Below, one piece after another: positions 18,212 to 27,034 of a DNA stretch of 64,000 bases (positions are counted from its first letter, which is position 1; each line of letters begins with the position of its first letter). The translations under genes were made by a program, and so were the position numbers. Location: positions 61,238 through 125,237 of the forward strand of contig CAYMSF010000002.1 in NCBI GenBank assembly GCA_964392985.1, in the 5' to 3' direction. The notes beneath the pieces are model-generated. The model searched no databases, had not been told where the DNA came from, and saw nothing but the letters and a program-made list of their open reading frames with translations. This DNA comes from CAYMSF01 sp964392985 (GTDB taxonomy: Bacteria; Verrucomicrobiota; Lentisphaeria; Victivallales; Victivallaceae).

Positions 18212-19201
18212 TTAATCAAAGAGTTGTTTTGCCACATCTGCCGGAGTGACGATTCCTATTGGTTTACCATTGCGGTTAATGACCATGACAATTTGACATT
18301 TGACGGATTGGGCGCGGGTGAGCACTTCCCGGGTTACAGCATCCGGGGCGATTACTGCCGGGATACGGCAGCAATCCATTACTCTGGTCGTCCCCCATTT
18401 ACTTTCATCCAGTTTGAATATGGCATCGTAGATGCTGAAAATACTGTTGACCTGCCATTGGTCCGGCTCGGAACTGCTGTTAATCGGAATGCGGGAAAGA
18501 TCTAACTTCCGGCACAGTTCAACTGCATCCTTGACGAGCGTTTCCGGTGATAAGGTTTTGACTGCTTTGAGTGGTATCATAATATCAATCACCCGCTGTT
18601 TATGGAAATCGAGGGCACGGTCGAGGAGATCGGCGGCTTCATGGTCGATTGCGCCGGCGGCTTCACTGTCCCGGAGCAGAATTCTAAAGTCTTCCCGCAA
18701 CAGCACCCGCGCATCATCCTTGTGATTCTTCCGTTTGGAAAAGTTATTGATAAACCATGCGGAGAAACCCGCCAGTGCGTTAACCGGTATTGCCATAATC
18801 CAGTAAGAAGCATAGAATAACCGCGCAAAAATAATGCAACGTTCCTCCGGCGCCTGGCGGAACCAGTCTTTGGCGACAACTTCAGTCACCATCAACAACG
18901 GAGTTAGAATAAGTGTCGTCGCCGCCAGTAAGATGAATTCATCATGCAAGCCGTAGCCGGCAAGAATTTTTTCTGTTATAATTGAGGCGCAAACAAGAGC
19001 AATATTCGTGCCGGTAAGCGTGGTAGAGAGCATAAGATGCGGGCGGGAGAGAAAAAATTGAATAATTGCCGCCCGCTTTTGTCCCAGCATGGTAAAATGG
19101 GTTATTCTCAGTTTCTGTGAGGAAATTAAACCAATCTCACAGCCATTGAAAAAACAGTATAACAGCAGAGAAAAGAATAAGCCGGCGACTAGAAAAATCA
19201 T
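18212..19201 (-). CDS. CNNM/HlyC-type membrane protein with CBS domains (short form)
   Basis: This 329-residue protein has a DUF21 (CNNM) transmembrane domain in residues 1 to about 170. A CBS pair follows (about 195-310, including IDIMIPLKAVKTL and NRNGKPIGIVTPADV). The C-terminal CorC/HlyC domain of the usual family members is absent. Its ATG overlaps the stop codon of the preceding paralog (TAATG), so the two are translationally coupled and probably form a hetero-oligomer. Relatives are implicated in divalent cation (Mg/Co) export; that role is known for the family, not shown here. Confidence 0.85.
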   Translation of the reverse strand: MIFLVAGLFFSLLLYCFFNGCEIGLISSQKLRITHFTMLGQKRAAIIQFFLSRPHLMLSTTLTGTNIALVCASIITEKILAGYGLHDEFILLAATTLILTPLLMVTEVVAKDWFRQAPEERCIIFARLFYASYWIMAIPVNALAGFSAWFINNFSKRKNHKDDARVLLREDFRILLRDSEAAGAIDHEAADLLDRALDFHKQRVIDIMIPLKAVKTLSPETLVKDAVELCRKLDLSRIPINSSSEPDQWQVNSIFSIYDAIFKLDESKWGTTRVMDCCRIPAVIAPDAVTREVLTRAQSVKCQIVMVINRNGKPIGIVTPADVAKQLFD

Positions 19202-20493
19202 TATCGTTTCTCCCCTTTGTCATAATCTTCGTGAGCGGAAAGCAGTTGCACCCGGATTCTGATTACGCGATGGTGAGAGACGGTTTCCGCGTGCATTGTC
19301 AAGCCCGGGAGAGAAACTTCATCACCGAGCAGCGGTATTTTTCCGGAGATTTCGCAGAATAATCCATTCAAGGTATGGGAAACATAATCCTCCGGTACCT
19401 GAATACCGGTAAGGTCTTCGAAGGTGTAAACCGGCATCATACCGTCAAGCCGCCAACTGTTAAGGTCCAGGCGTTCCAGATAAAAATCCGATACGGCATA
19501 GCCGCCATCGAGATTGCCGACCATTTCACCGTAAATATCCCGGACGGAAATCATCCCGGTAACCCGGCCGTATTCATCCACCGTCAGCGCCGCCGGCAGA
19601 TTTTTCCGGCGTAACCCCGACATGACGATGGTGAGTTTTGCCCTTTCCGGTATTGCTTCAGCGGCGAAAACGGCGTTGCTATTGAGCCACTGGCACCGTT
19701 CCGATTCATTAAGCAGAAAAAATGAACGGGCGGAGAGAATACAATCGGTATCATCAAGGTCGGTTTTAATAACCGGATAAAACTCCAGTTTGTTTTTTCG
19801 AATAATCTGTTTAATCTCATCCGGACCGGCGGAGGCATTGATACCGGTAATTTCGATTCTGGATGTCATTACGGACATGACTGATTTTGTCCGTAGCGCA
19901 AAAATATTGTGCAACATCTCTGTTTCTGCAGTGGAAAAAGCGCCGGCGGCGCCAGTGGAATCAAGATATGAGGAGTATTCCTCCGGGCTGAGCGGAAGTG
20001 GTTGACGACGACCGAACAAATGCTTGGAGATGACGAGGATTTTGTCGGAACAAAAGATCAATGGACGTAACAAACGGCGGAAAAAGTAGACCGGAAATGC
20101 CACTCGCGCTGACAACTGCTCGGCAAAGAGCAGTGCCAGTGTTTTGGGAATAATCTCCCCGAATAAAAGCAAAACCAAAACCGAGATGAAAACCGACAAC
20201 AACATGACCGACCATTCCGGCAGATGCAAGTTGCCCAGCAGGTGGGTGTTAATTATGGAAATCGCAATGTTCACTACCATATTGCAGATAATCAGAGCGA
20301 TTAAAGTCGGATGGTAATCGTCAACGAGTTTCGCCACCGTGCGCAATGCCAGTGATTTACTGTTGCGGTAACTCAAAATCCTGGCGCGACTCAATGAAAA
20401 AAGCGCTGTTTCCGAGGCAGAAAAGAAGGCGGAAAGAACAATCAGGGCAACGAGCAGAACAAGAAAAACAATTGTAGCGGTTTCAATCATCAA
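19201..20493 (-). CDS. CNNM/HlyC-type membrane protein with CBS and CorC-like domains
   Basis: This 430-residue protein has an N-terminal DUF21 membrane domain with several transmembrane helices (VFLVLLVALIVLSAFFSASETALFSL is characteristic of the family). A CBS pair spans about 205-330 (DEYGRVTGMISVRDIYGE), and a C-terminal CorC_HlyC transporter-associated domain spans about 345-425. It sits directly upstream of the shorter paralog and about 45 bases after the GT39-like gene. The arrangement of a long and a short CNNM gene in tandem is common in bacteria and suggests paired function in cation homeostasis. Confidence 0.88.
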   Translation of the reverse strand: MMIETATIVFLVLLVALIVLSAFFSASETALFSLSRARILSYRNSKSLALRTVAKLVDDYHPTLIALIICNMVVNIAISIINTHLLGNLHLPEWSVMLLSVFISVLVLLLFGEIIPKTLALLFAEQLSARVAFPVYFFRRLLRPLIFCSDKILVISKHLFGRRQPLPLSPEEYSSYLDSTGAAGAFSTAETEMLHNIFALRTKSVMSVMTSRIEITGINASAGPDEIKQIIRKNKLEFYPVIKTDLDDTDCILSARSFFLLNESERCQWLNSNAVFAAEAIPERAKLTIVMSGLRRKNLPAALTVDEYGRVTGMISVRDIYGEMVGNLDGGYAVSDFYLERLDLNSWRLDGMMPVYTFEDLTGIQVPEDYVSHTLNGLFCEISGKIPLLGDEVSLPGLTMHAETVSHHRVIRIRVQLLSAHEDYDKGEKR

Positions 20494-20538
20494 ATGGTCT
20501 GCCCTCTTTCGTGCTCGTCATGGTGCGGCAATTGATCA

Positions 20539-22143
20539 TCAAGGATTGCCGTCATCATCAGTCTCCGGTTCATTTTTTGGCATGTTATCAATTGCGGTGG
20601 CAACAGGGAGAAAGACAAAAATACCAACTTTGTCCGAATATGGATTGGGAAGCATTTTAAAATGTGGCGAAGCGGCAACCTTGCCGGAAAATTCAGAAGT
20701 TTTGCGAATTATCGCGATATCGACATTTTGCGCCTGTAATACCTCAACCGGCGGCAGCATCCAGTGATTTTTCCGCCATACCGGTTTCACCCACTCGGCA
20801 TGGGCACGGAATGAAAACTGCGGACGGTTGGAAAAAATTACCAGTTTCCGGTCTATATCAGTTTTACCCGCAGCTTTAATTAACAGGTTATTATTGCTCT
20901 TCAACCATTGGTTTAAATCTGATTCATATTTATGCTGCCGGTCAAGCGCGACAATTGAACCGCAATAAATCTGCCATGCCGCCAGAAGCGTTGCCATCGC
21001 GAAAAACAGGTATTGCAACCGGTGCCGGCAACAAATCTGGTAGAGTTTCATCAAACCATATACCGTCAGCGGCATCAGTAGAAGAATATTGAGCGTGAAA
21101 TAGCGCACATTCAACGCCACGACAAGAAAAATCAGCACATTCCATAACACAAATGAAAAAATAACCAGATGATCCAGTGTCAACCGGCGTTGATGCCAGA
21201 GCAGAATCAAACCGAATAGCGCCAACCAGAGATATAACTCGCCATTTGTTACTGATATTTCCGAGCGCAGAAGATGCCATTTGGGCCTGAATGTTTCCGT
21301 TGCGGTAAGTTCGGCGCCGCGTTCTTCATCTGATTCCGCATCGTTGCTCAGGTCAACGAACCGCGGTGAATTATCCAATATTCCGGCAATCATATCCGCC
21401 TGGCGGATGTCAACGGCGGGGATTCCGGTACACTGATAAATCTGATAGATTCGCGGAGACAGTATAATCAGAATAAAAACGATGACGGCAACCAGGCGCG
21501 CCACCGATATCCCGATTGACGTTGCGAACGGTTGGCGTTGCTGGAAATTATAACGCATTTGCAGGATTACGAACCATGACAGAAACAGTGGCAGATAGAT
21601 GATACCTTCCCCTCTTACCAGAGTCAAACCAGCCAGACTCAACGCAAACAGCAACAGTTTTGGGAACGTTGATTTTCTCACATAGCTTAGCAGCAGCCAT
21701 GCCGCGGTGATGAAGAAAAAATTACGGCCGGAATTCAACAATCCTGAACAGCCCATCTGAATTATTTTAGGTGCGATAATATATAAAAAACAACCTGTTC
21801 CGGCTTGACGTACTGTAACAAAAAGACGCATGAATTTATACAGCGGCCACAGTGTCAGCACATAAAAGCCGGCAGAAACAATAATTAGTGCATGGAATGC
21901 ACTGATGCCGGTCAGGTGAACAATTCCAGCCAGCAATGGTATGAGTGGAGGAACATTCTCCAGAAAAGCCTCCTGCCATTCCCCACGGCCGAAGGCCTCA
22001 ACCATTGGTCCGTAATAGGCGGCAACGTCTTCCGGCACGTTGATTGAGAAAAAGAGGTGGATCAAACCGATTGCCACGCCAACAACTGCTGCTGCCGCGA
22101 TTAAAGGATTGGAAGAAACACTATTTTTAAAATTTATCGCCAT
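20539..22143 (-). CDS. GT39/ArnT-like membrane glycosyltransferase
   Basis: The ATG at 22143 (MAINFKNSV) is preferred; a TTG at 22197 would add 18 hydrophilic residues and has no ribosome-binding site either. The roughly 534-residue product has about ten hydrophobic helices. An early periplasmic loop carries the acidic PEDVAAYYGPMVEAFGRGEW segment typical of dolichol/undecaprenyl-phosphate-sugar-dependent transferases (PMT/ArnT superfamily). The soluble C-terminal part is periplasmic. Acceptor and donor cannot be predicted; lipid A, a glycan or a protein are all possible. The gene lies between the HPt signalling gene and the CNNM pair, all leftward. Confidence 0.75.
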   Translation of the reverse strand: MAINFKNSVSSNPLIAAAAVVGVAIGLIHLFFSINVPEDVAAYYGPMVEAFGRGEWQEAFLENVPPLIPLLAGIVHLTGISAFHALIIVSAGFYVLTLWPLYKFMRLFVTVRQAGTGCFLYIIAPKIIQMGCSGLLNSGRNFFFITAAWLLLSYVRKSTFPKLLLFALSLAGLTLVRGEGIIYLPLFLSWFVILQMRYNFQQRQPFATSIGISVARLVAVIVFILIILSPRIYQIYQCTGIPAVDIRQADMIAGILDNSPRFVDLSNDAESDEERGAELTATETFRPKWHLLRSEISVTNGELYLWLALFGLILLWHQRRLTLDHLVIFSFVLWNVLIFLVVALNVRYFTLNILLLMPLTVYGLMKLYQICCRHRLQYLFFAMATLLAAWQIYCGSIVALDRQHKYESDLNQWLKSNNNLLIKAAGKTDIDRKLVIFSNRPQFSFRAHAEWVKPVWRKNHWMLPPVEVLQAQNVDIAIIRKTSEFSGKVAASPHFKMLPNPYSDKVGIFVFLPVATAIDNMPKNEPETDDDGNP

Positions 22144-22202
22144 AATTACTGAAATATATTTTTTGTGTAATCGAAACCGCGCTTGTGTTGGACGCAATAC
22201 AA

Positions 22203-22553
22203 TTACGACAGCAGTTTTTTGAAGGCGGCAAATTCCTGTTCGAGTAGTTCGAACATTGTATGTATCTCACTGTTATCTTGCATCTTTCCCGCCTTTTCAA
22301 TTTTAGCGGTGATGCAGTTGATGCGTTCCATACATAGTGTTGCGCTCTCACCCTTCATGAGGTGCGCGACAGAGATCCATACCGGATAATTTTTTTCATC
22401 AATCGCGCTTTTCAGTTTCGCAATATTCGCCGGGGCGCTGTCCGCAAAATACTGGAGCATTTCATCAACAAGTGCGGCGTCATCGGAAAAGTTTATCACG
22501 GCGTTTTCCCGGGATAGTACCACCAAATTGTCTGGAATAATATTTTCTGCCAT
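22203..22553 (-). CDS. HPt (histidine phosphotransfer) domain protein
   Basis: This 116-residue protein is a stand-alone HPt four-helix bundle. It has the phosphorylatable histidine in AHLMKGES (HxxKG motif, near residue 63) and acidic helices of typical length. A strong AGAGGTGA ribosome-binding site precedes it. It lies 27 bases after the receiver-kinase protein, so it could pass phosphate to the receiver domains of the two receiver-kinase paralogs. A hybrid histidine kinase is encoded at 47724-51407, but any link to it is inference. Confidence 0.85.
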   Translation of the reverse strand: MAENIIPDNLVVLSRENAVINFSDDAALVDEMLQYFADSAPANIAKLKSAIDEKNYPVWISVAHLMKGESATLCMERINCITAKIEKAGKMQDNSEIHTMFELLEQEFAAFKKLLS

Positions 22554-22580
22554 TATTTCACCTCTTATGGATTTGTTTGT

Positions 22581-24440
22581 TTATGTTTTGTTGAATAATT
22601 GTTTCGGTTCAACCTCTTTTGACCCGCAGAACGGGCATTTTTCCGGTTTTCCGAGTAACTTGTTGTAATCAATATCACTCATATTGCCTTTATCAGGTAT
22701 TTTTTGACGCGGGAACACTTTGTTACATTGATAACACTTCATCGTCACGGCAATACCGGCGCCGCATTGATGGCATTTTTCTTTTGCAGGGTTATAGGTG
22801 CGCAAATCCCGTTCCGCCTTGCATTTAGTACATATCGTCATCAACATTGGACCGCCCAAAACCGCATCATCCAGACGGTCATCAAAAATTAAAATATGGC
22901 ACAAAATTCCTAAGATTATTGATAGTGCCAGCGCTCCCAGTCCGAAACAGGCAACTTTTAAATCATGTGTTGACGGGTTGGAAATTCTTTCCCAGGTTGT
23001 GGGTTGATCCAGTTTGTCCCCATGTTGTTTCCGTTTCGCCTGATTTTTGAAGATCTCGAGTTTTTCAATACGCTGGGCGATGGTTTCAACGGCGTATTCG
23101 GTTGAAATTATATCTGACAATGGCGTTAATTTGTTTTCCTCATCTTCCTCAAGTAATATGCCGGAGTTGGCTTTAAGCTCATCCCCGCTGCGTTTGGCGC
23201 GGGTTACTTGATGTTGAATTTCGCGACTCTTGTTATAGTCAATCAGATTTTTGAGCACATCTTCAAGTTCTTCTTCGGTTGGGCGGTTGTCAGGATGTTT
23301 CTCCAGCATTGCCGCAACCGTATCAGAAAAATAGGTGGAGATATTTTTGTCAAAATCATGAAGCGAGGGTGGGTTCAGGTTGACTTGCCGGAACATTCCG
23401 ACTGATGGGCGGTCAGATTCAAACGGATTGTCACCGGTGATCGCCTGATAAATCGTGATACCCAGACTGTAAATGTCGCTCTTGGAAGAAAGCGACGCTT
23501 CCATGGTAAGGTATTCCGGGGAAATGTAGGCGGCGGTACTCCAGATTTCCTGGTTCATTGGAATCGTACCGGAACTGCGGGGAACAATCATGCCGAAATC
23601 CGCCAGTTTATATTGACCGTCATTAATCAAAATATTTCCCGGCTTGATGTCCAGATGGATAACATCCTTGTCGCGCAGCGCTTTAATGCCGCGGATGATG
23701 TCGTAACCGAGAGACACACCTTCCAGTTCATTCATGCGCCGGCGTTTCAGAAAGGAGAGCAAATCTCCTCCGTTGGCATATTCCATCACTAGATAAATCC
23801 GTTCGCCTAATGTACCTAAGTCGTAAATTTTGATAATGAAAGGCGAATCCACCGTCATCAGCTTTCTGGCTTCGCTCGTAAAGTTGAGAATCAATTCGCG
23901 GCTGTCAAAACTTTCTTTCAACAGTTTCAATGCGCACAAACGGTTGTCGCTTTGCTGATCTTTCACCATAAAGACAGAGGAATGTGAACCATATCCCAGC
24001 AGGCTCTCGACTTGATAACGTCCGGCGAAGAGCGTTTTTGACCTGACCAGCTCAAAGTCCTTTTTGTGCAGTGAAGAAATACCCAGTGAGGTTTTTAGTT
24101 TGGCGATAAGGTGCGCTTCTTTAATTGGCTTCACCAGATAGTCATTGGCACCGACATTCAACCCGTTCAGTATCTCCTCTTCTTCATCCAGCGCTGAAAC
24201 GATAATAATCGGAACCGATATGCCTTTGGGGTAGCGTCTGATTTCACGGCATGCGTCCAAACCATTCATTTCCGGCATGTCCACGTCTAAAATGAGCAAG
24301 TCCGGAGAGTATTTTACAAAAGCATCAATCGCCTCTTTGCCATCCCGGCAGGAAATAACCTTATGACCCAGATATGAAAGAATACTTTCATAGGATTTTC
24401 TAACAACCAGACTATCGTCAGCTATTAAAATAAGCGCCAT
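22581..24440 (-). CDS. Response-regulator receiver / Ser-Thr protein kinase / TM / zinc-ribbon protein (copy B)
   Basis: This 619-residue protein starts with a receiver domain (1-120; acidic pair DD8-9, phospho-acceptor Asp52 in ILDVDMPEMNG, Lys in VKPIKE). A Hanks-type kinase domain follows (about 140-390) with Gly-loop GYGSHSSV, catalytic-loop HLDIKPGN and ADFGM. The HRD arginine is replaced by Leu, making it a non-RD kinase. A low-complexity linker leads to one transmembrane helix (about 520-540) and two CxxC zinc-ribbon-like modules. So phosphorelay input appears fused to Ser/Thr phosphorylation. It pairs with the pseudopilin encoded just upstream, exactly as its paralog at 27035-28912 does. 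Confidence 0.88.
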   Translation of the reverse strand: MALILIADDSLVVRKSYESILSYLGHKVISCRDGKEAIDAFVKYSPDLLILDVDMPEMNGLDACREIRRYPKGISVPIIIVSALDEEEEILNGLNVGANDYLVKPIKEAHLIAKLKTSLGISSLHKKDFELVRSKTLFAGRYQVESLLGYGSHSSVFMVKDQQSDNRLCALKLLKESFDSRELILNFTSEARKLMTVDSPFIIKIYDLGTLGERIYLVMEYANGGDLLSFLKRRRMNELEGVSLGYDIIRGIKALRDKDVIHLDIKPGNILINDGQYKLADFGMIVPRSSGTIPMNQEIWSTAAYISPEYLTMEASLSSKSDIYSLGITIYQAITGDNPFESDRPSVGMFRQVNLNPPSLHDFDKNISTYFSDTVAAMLEKHPDNRPTEEELEDVLKNLIDYNKSREIQHQVTRAKRSGDELKANSGILLEEDEENKLTPLSDIISTEYAVETIAQRIEKLEIFKNQAKRKQHGDKLDQPTTWERISNPSTHDLKVACFGLGALALSIILGILCHILIFDDRLDDAVLGGPMLMTICTKCKAERDLRTYNPAKEKCHQCGAGIAVTMKCYQCNKVFPRQKIPDKGNMSDIDYNKLLGKPEKCPFCGSKEVEPKQLFNKT

Positions 24441-24464
24441 AACAGATTATTTTAAACCTTCAGT

Positions 24465-26802
24465 TTAATAGGGATTTCCCGCTTCATATTGATCTTTAAC
24501 TTCCTTGTCAGTCAAGGCACGTTTGAACATTACAAATTCGTCAATCCTTCCACGGAAATAATATGTGGTCTTATAGTTGGAAACATCTTCATAAGCTTTG
24601 GCAGCATCAGCCTGCGCGGCAGCAGCCGCCGCGGCATCAGCCTTGGCCTTGTCCGCAGCCGCCCTGGCGGTATTTTCGGCTGCAAGTCTGTCCGCCTCCG
24701 CTTTGTCTGCAGCCGCCTTAGCGGCAGCATCTGCGGCGGCTTTGGCAGCAGCATCGGCGGCAGCTTGTGCAGCGGCGGCATCAGCTGCAGCTTTGGCAGC
24801 GGCATCAGCGGCAGCTTTGGCAGCGGCTTCGGCGGCAGCTTTGGCAGCGGCTTCGGCGGCAGCTTTGGCAGCGGCTTCGGCGGCAGNNNNNNNNNNNNNN
24901 NNNNNNNNNNNNNNNNNNNNNNNNNNNNNNNNNNNNNNNNNNNNNNNNNNNNNNNNNNNNNNNNNNNNNNNNNNNNNNNNNNNNNNCTTTAGCGGCGGCT
25001 TCGGCGGCGGCATCAGCAGTAGTATCAGTTGCGAGGTATGGAGCGGCTTTGTCGAGGGCAGCCTTGGCGGCGGCGTCAGCAGCAGCTTTTGCTGTAGCGG
25101 CCTTTTGTGCATCTTTATCGGCTAAATATGCGTCCCATTCGGCAAAATATGCGTCCCATTCGGCTAAATATGCGTCCCAATCGGCATCATCTGCGGCATC
25201 CCAGGCAGCCCTCTCGGCAATCTGTGCAGCTTTGTCGGCGGCAATTTTTTCCGCGGCAACAGCAGCTGCTTTGTCAGCGGCAGCCTGAGCGGCAGCTTTT
25301 TCGGCAGCGGTAGCCTTTTTGTCTCTTGCCACCTTATCCGCATATTTTTGTGCATCATCTGCGGCATCCCTGGCATCATCAGCAGCATCATGAGCCGCAT
25401 CAGCGGCTTTTTCGGCAGCTTTCGCATCTGCTTCGGCTTTATCGGCGGCAGCTAGAGCAGCGACGGCTTGAGCATCGGCAGCAGCAGCGGCCTGAGCGGC
25501 AGCCTTAGCGGCGGCGGCGGCGGCGGTAGCGTCGGCATCTGCCTTCGCAGCCGCCGCGGCAGTTGTTTGTGCAGAAACATATGCATTAGCTTTTGCGGCT
25601 GCAGTCTGAGAAGCGGCAACTGCCTGAGTGGCGGCGGTGGCAGTAGCGGCTTTGGTCGCAGCGGCAGTAGCGGCATCGGCAGCGGCCTTGTCAGCGGCGG
25701 CTTGAGCAGCAGCTTTTTGAGCAGCAGTAGCTTTTTTGTCTTTTGCGGTTTTATTGGCGGCGGCCTGAGCGGCAGTGGCGGCATTGGCAGCGGCAGTGGC
25801 TGCGGCAGCGGCCTGAGTGGCGGCATTCTGAGCAGTAGTGGCGGCCTGAGCAGCAGCAGTTGCGGCGGCTTGTGCGGCGGCAACCTGATCGTTCGTCGGC
25901 GGGACCACGGCATCTACTGCATTAATAGTTGTGACATTGATAATGACATCGCTGGTGACGCAACTGCTGATGATACCGCTGCAGACAACGCGCATGAAAT
26001 TGCTGTTATAGTTCCAGGTGATACGGGTATAGGCGGCACCGATAAGCAGATTCAAAGGACTTACATTGTTTCCGGGTAGAATAGTACCGGAAGATCCGCC
26101 ACTCATCAATTTGCCATCAAGATAAATTTTTATGCCGTTTTTAATGCTGCTGACAAGGGCGACGTGATGCCAGCGGGCTGCACGCATATCCGGCGAGTTT
26201 TGTTGTACTTTGGCATTCCCGACGTCTGCGCCAACTCCGTTTGAACCAAGAAAGAGATTATATTGTGAATTGGTCGTTACTCCTCTTGTTTTCGCACAAA
26301 TGGTCTGGTTGTCCAGGCTGCCGGGATTAATCCAGGCGGTAATGGTGAAGTCCTGTTGTGCCGGGTTGAAATTAGTCAGTTTTGTACCAAAAATTTCCAG
26401 ATAATCGTCAACGCCGTCAAACTGAATGGCATTTTTTGTTTTCCAGCGGCCGCCGCCACGCAACCAGGTCGGACCGGCACCGACCGGGGAGATAATCGCG
26501 GCATAGTTTGCCGGGTCGTAGCCGGGAACAGCACAACTGCTCGCACAGTTATAAACTGCCGGATAAAGGGTGCCGCGAATCTTCGCCTTGTAATCCATGG
26601 TTTCAAAATTGTAATTGATGAAAACATCGGGATCGCGATTAAGCATATTGCTCTTTGCCAGCCAATTTGTATACTTCGCCCTGGCGCGAGCCTTTCCCAA
26701 TCCCGGCACAATTATTCCAATAAGAATACCGATAATCATGACGGCAATCAACATTTCAATCAACGTATAATGATGCTTGCGAATAACGGTTCGAGATTTC
26801 AT
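24465..26802 (-). CDS. LamG-type pseudopilin with giant alanine-rich insertion (interrupted by assembly gap)
   Basis: One gene is split by the N run. A perfect GGAGGT site precedes ATG 26802, followed by a prepilin leader and the helix YTLIEMLIAVMIIGILIG. A LamG/concanavalin-like domain follows to about residue 275. Near residue 300 an Ala-rich segment (AAAKAAAE-like, later an AEWDAYL heptad) begins. It runs for at least 300 residues to the gap and about 95 beyond it. The protein then ends with FRGRIDEFVMFKRALTDKE, the same end as the paralog at 28941-29825, so the Ala-rich helix is inserted inside the LamG fold. Removing the Ns leaves the halves in frame (2,238 bases), so the missing DNA should be a multiple of three. 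Confidence 0.82.
24810..24886. repeat. 24-bp tandem repeat flanking the assembly gap
   Basis: A 24-base unit (GGCAGCTTTGGCAGCGG followed by CTTCGGC) is repeated at least three times up to the gap edge. It encodes an eight-residue AAAKAAAE-type unit on the minus strand. The array presumably continues through the gap and explains the failed assembly. Confidence 0.85.
24887..24986. other. Assembly gap of 100 N
   Basis: Exactly 100 Ns, the conventional placeholder for unknown length, lie inside the Ala-rich tandem-repeat region. The true size is unknown; preserving the reading frame requires a multiple of three. Confidence 0.99.
25118..25183. repeat. Three tandem 21-bp repeats encoding a WDAYLAE heptad
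   Basis: The unit TCGGC(T/A)AAATATGCGTCCCA(T/A) repeats three times and encodes an AEWDAY(L/F)-type heptad on the minus strand. This is consistent with coiled-coil or long helical repeats arising by DNA slippage. Confidence 0.8.
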
Positions 26803-26894
26803 CTCTGACCTCCATGTAAAAGTTAATATTTTAAGCCGCTGGCAAATAAATTGTACATTTTTTTTGTTTTTTGCCAGAAGCTTTTTTCATAAAA

Positions 26895-26919
26895 CAGCGG
26901 TAACAACATATCACCGCTG
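26895..26919 (-). terminator. Possible terminator between kinase copy A and pseudopilin copy B
   Basis: On the minus strand CAGCGGT (26913-26919) pairs with ACCGCTG (26895-26901) around an 11-base loop and is followed by TTTT. It lies about 115 bases past the stop of the upstream kinase gene, in a 232-base intergenic spacer. The loop sequence TGTTGTTAC recurs upstream of the other pseudopilin (near 29950), so it may instead be a shared regulatory element. Confidence 0.5.
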
Positions 26920-27034
26920 ATGATTTATTCAAACTTGAAAATAGTTTTGAAACCAACTCAATAAATTTTTCTAACTGCCGCATTCAGCACTATTTGGAAT
27001 AACTTACCAAGACATTTACCCACTCGGGCGTTAA

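Noticed and set aside
24810..24886. Possible CRISPR-like array
   Set aside because: The repeats are contiguous coding units without spacers, so this is a tandem repeat.
24489..26079. Gly- and Ala-rich plus-strand ORFs opposite the Ala-rich repeat
   Set aside because: They arise because GCN codons read on the other strand or in other frames stay open. The minus-strand frame joins two LamG halves and has a perfect ribosome-binding site.
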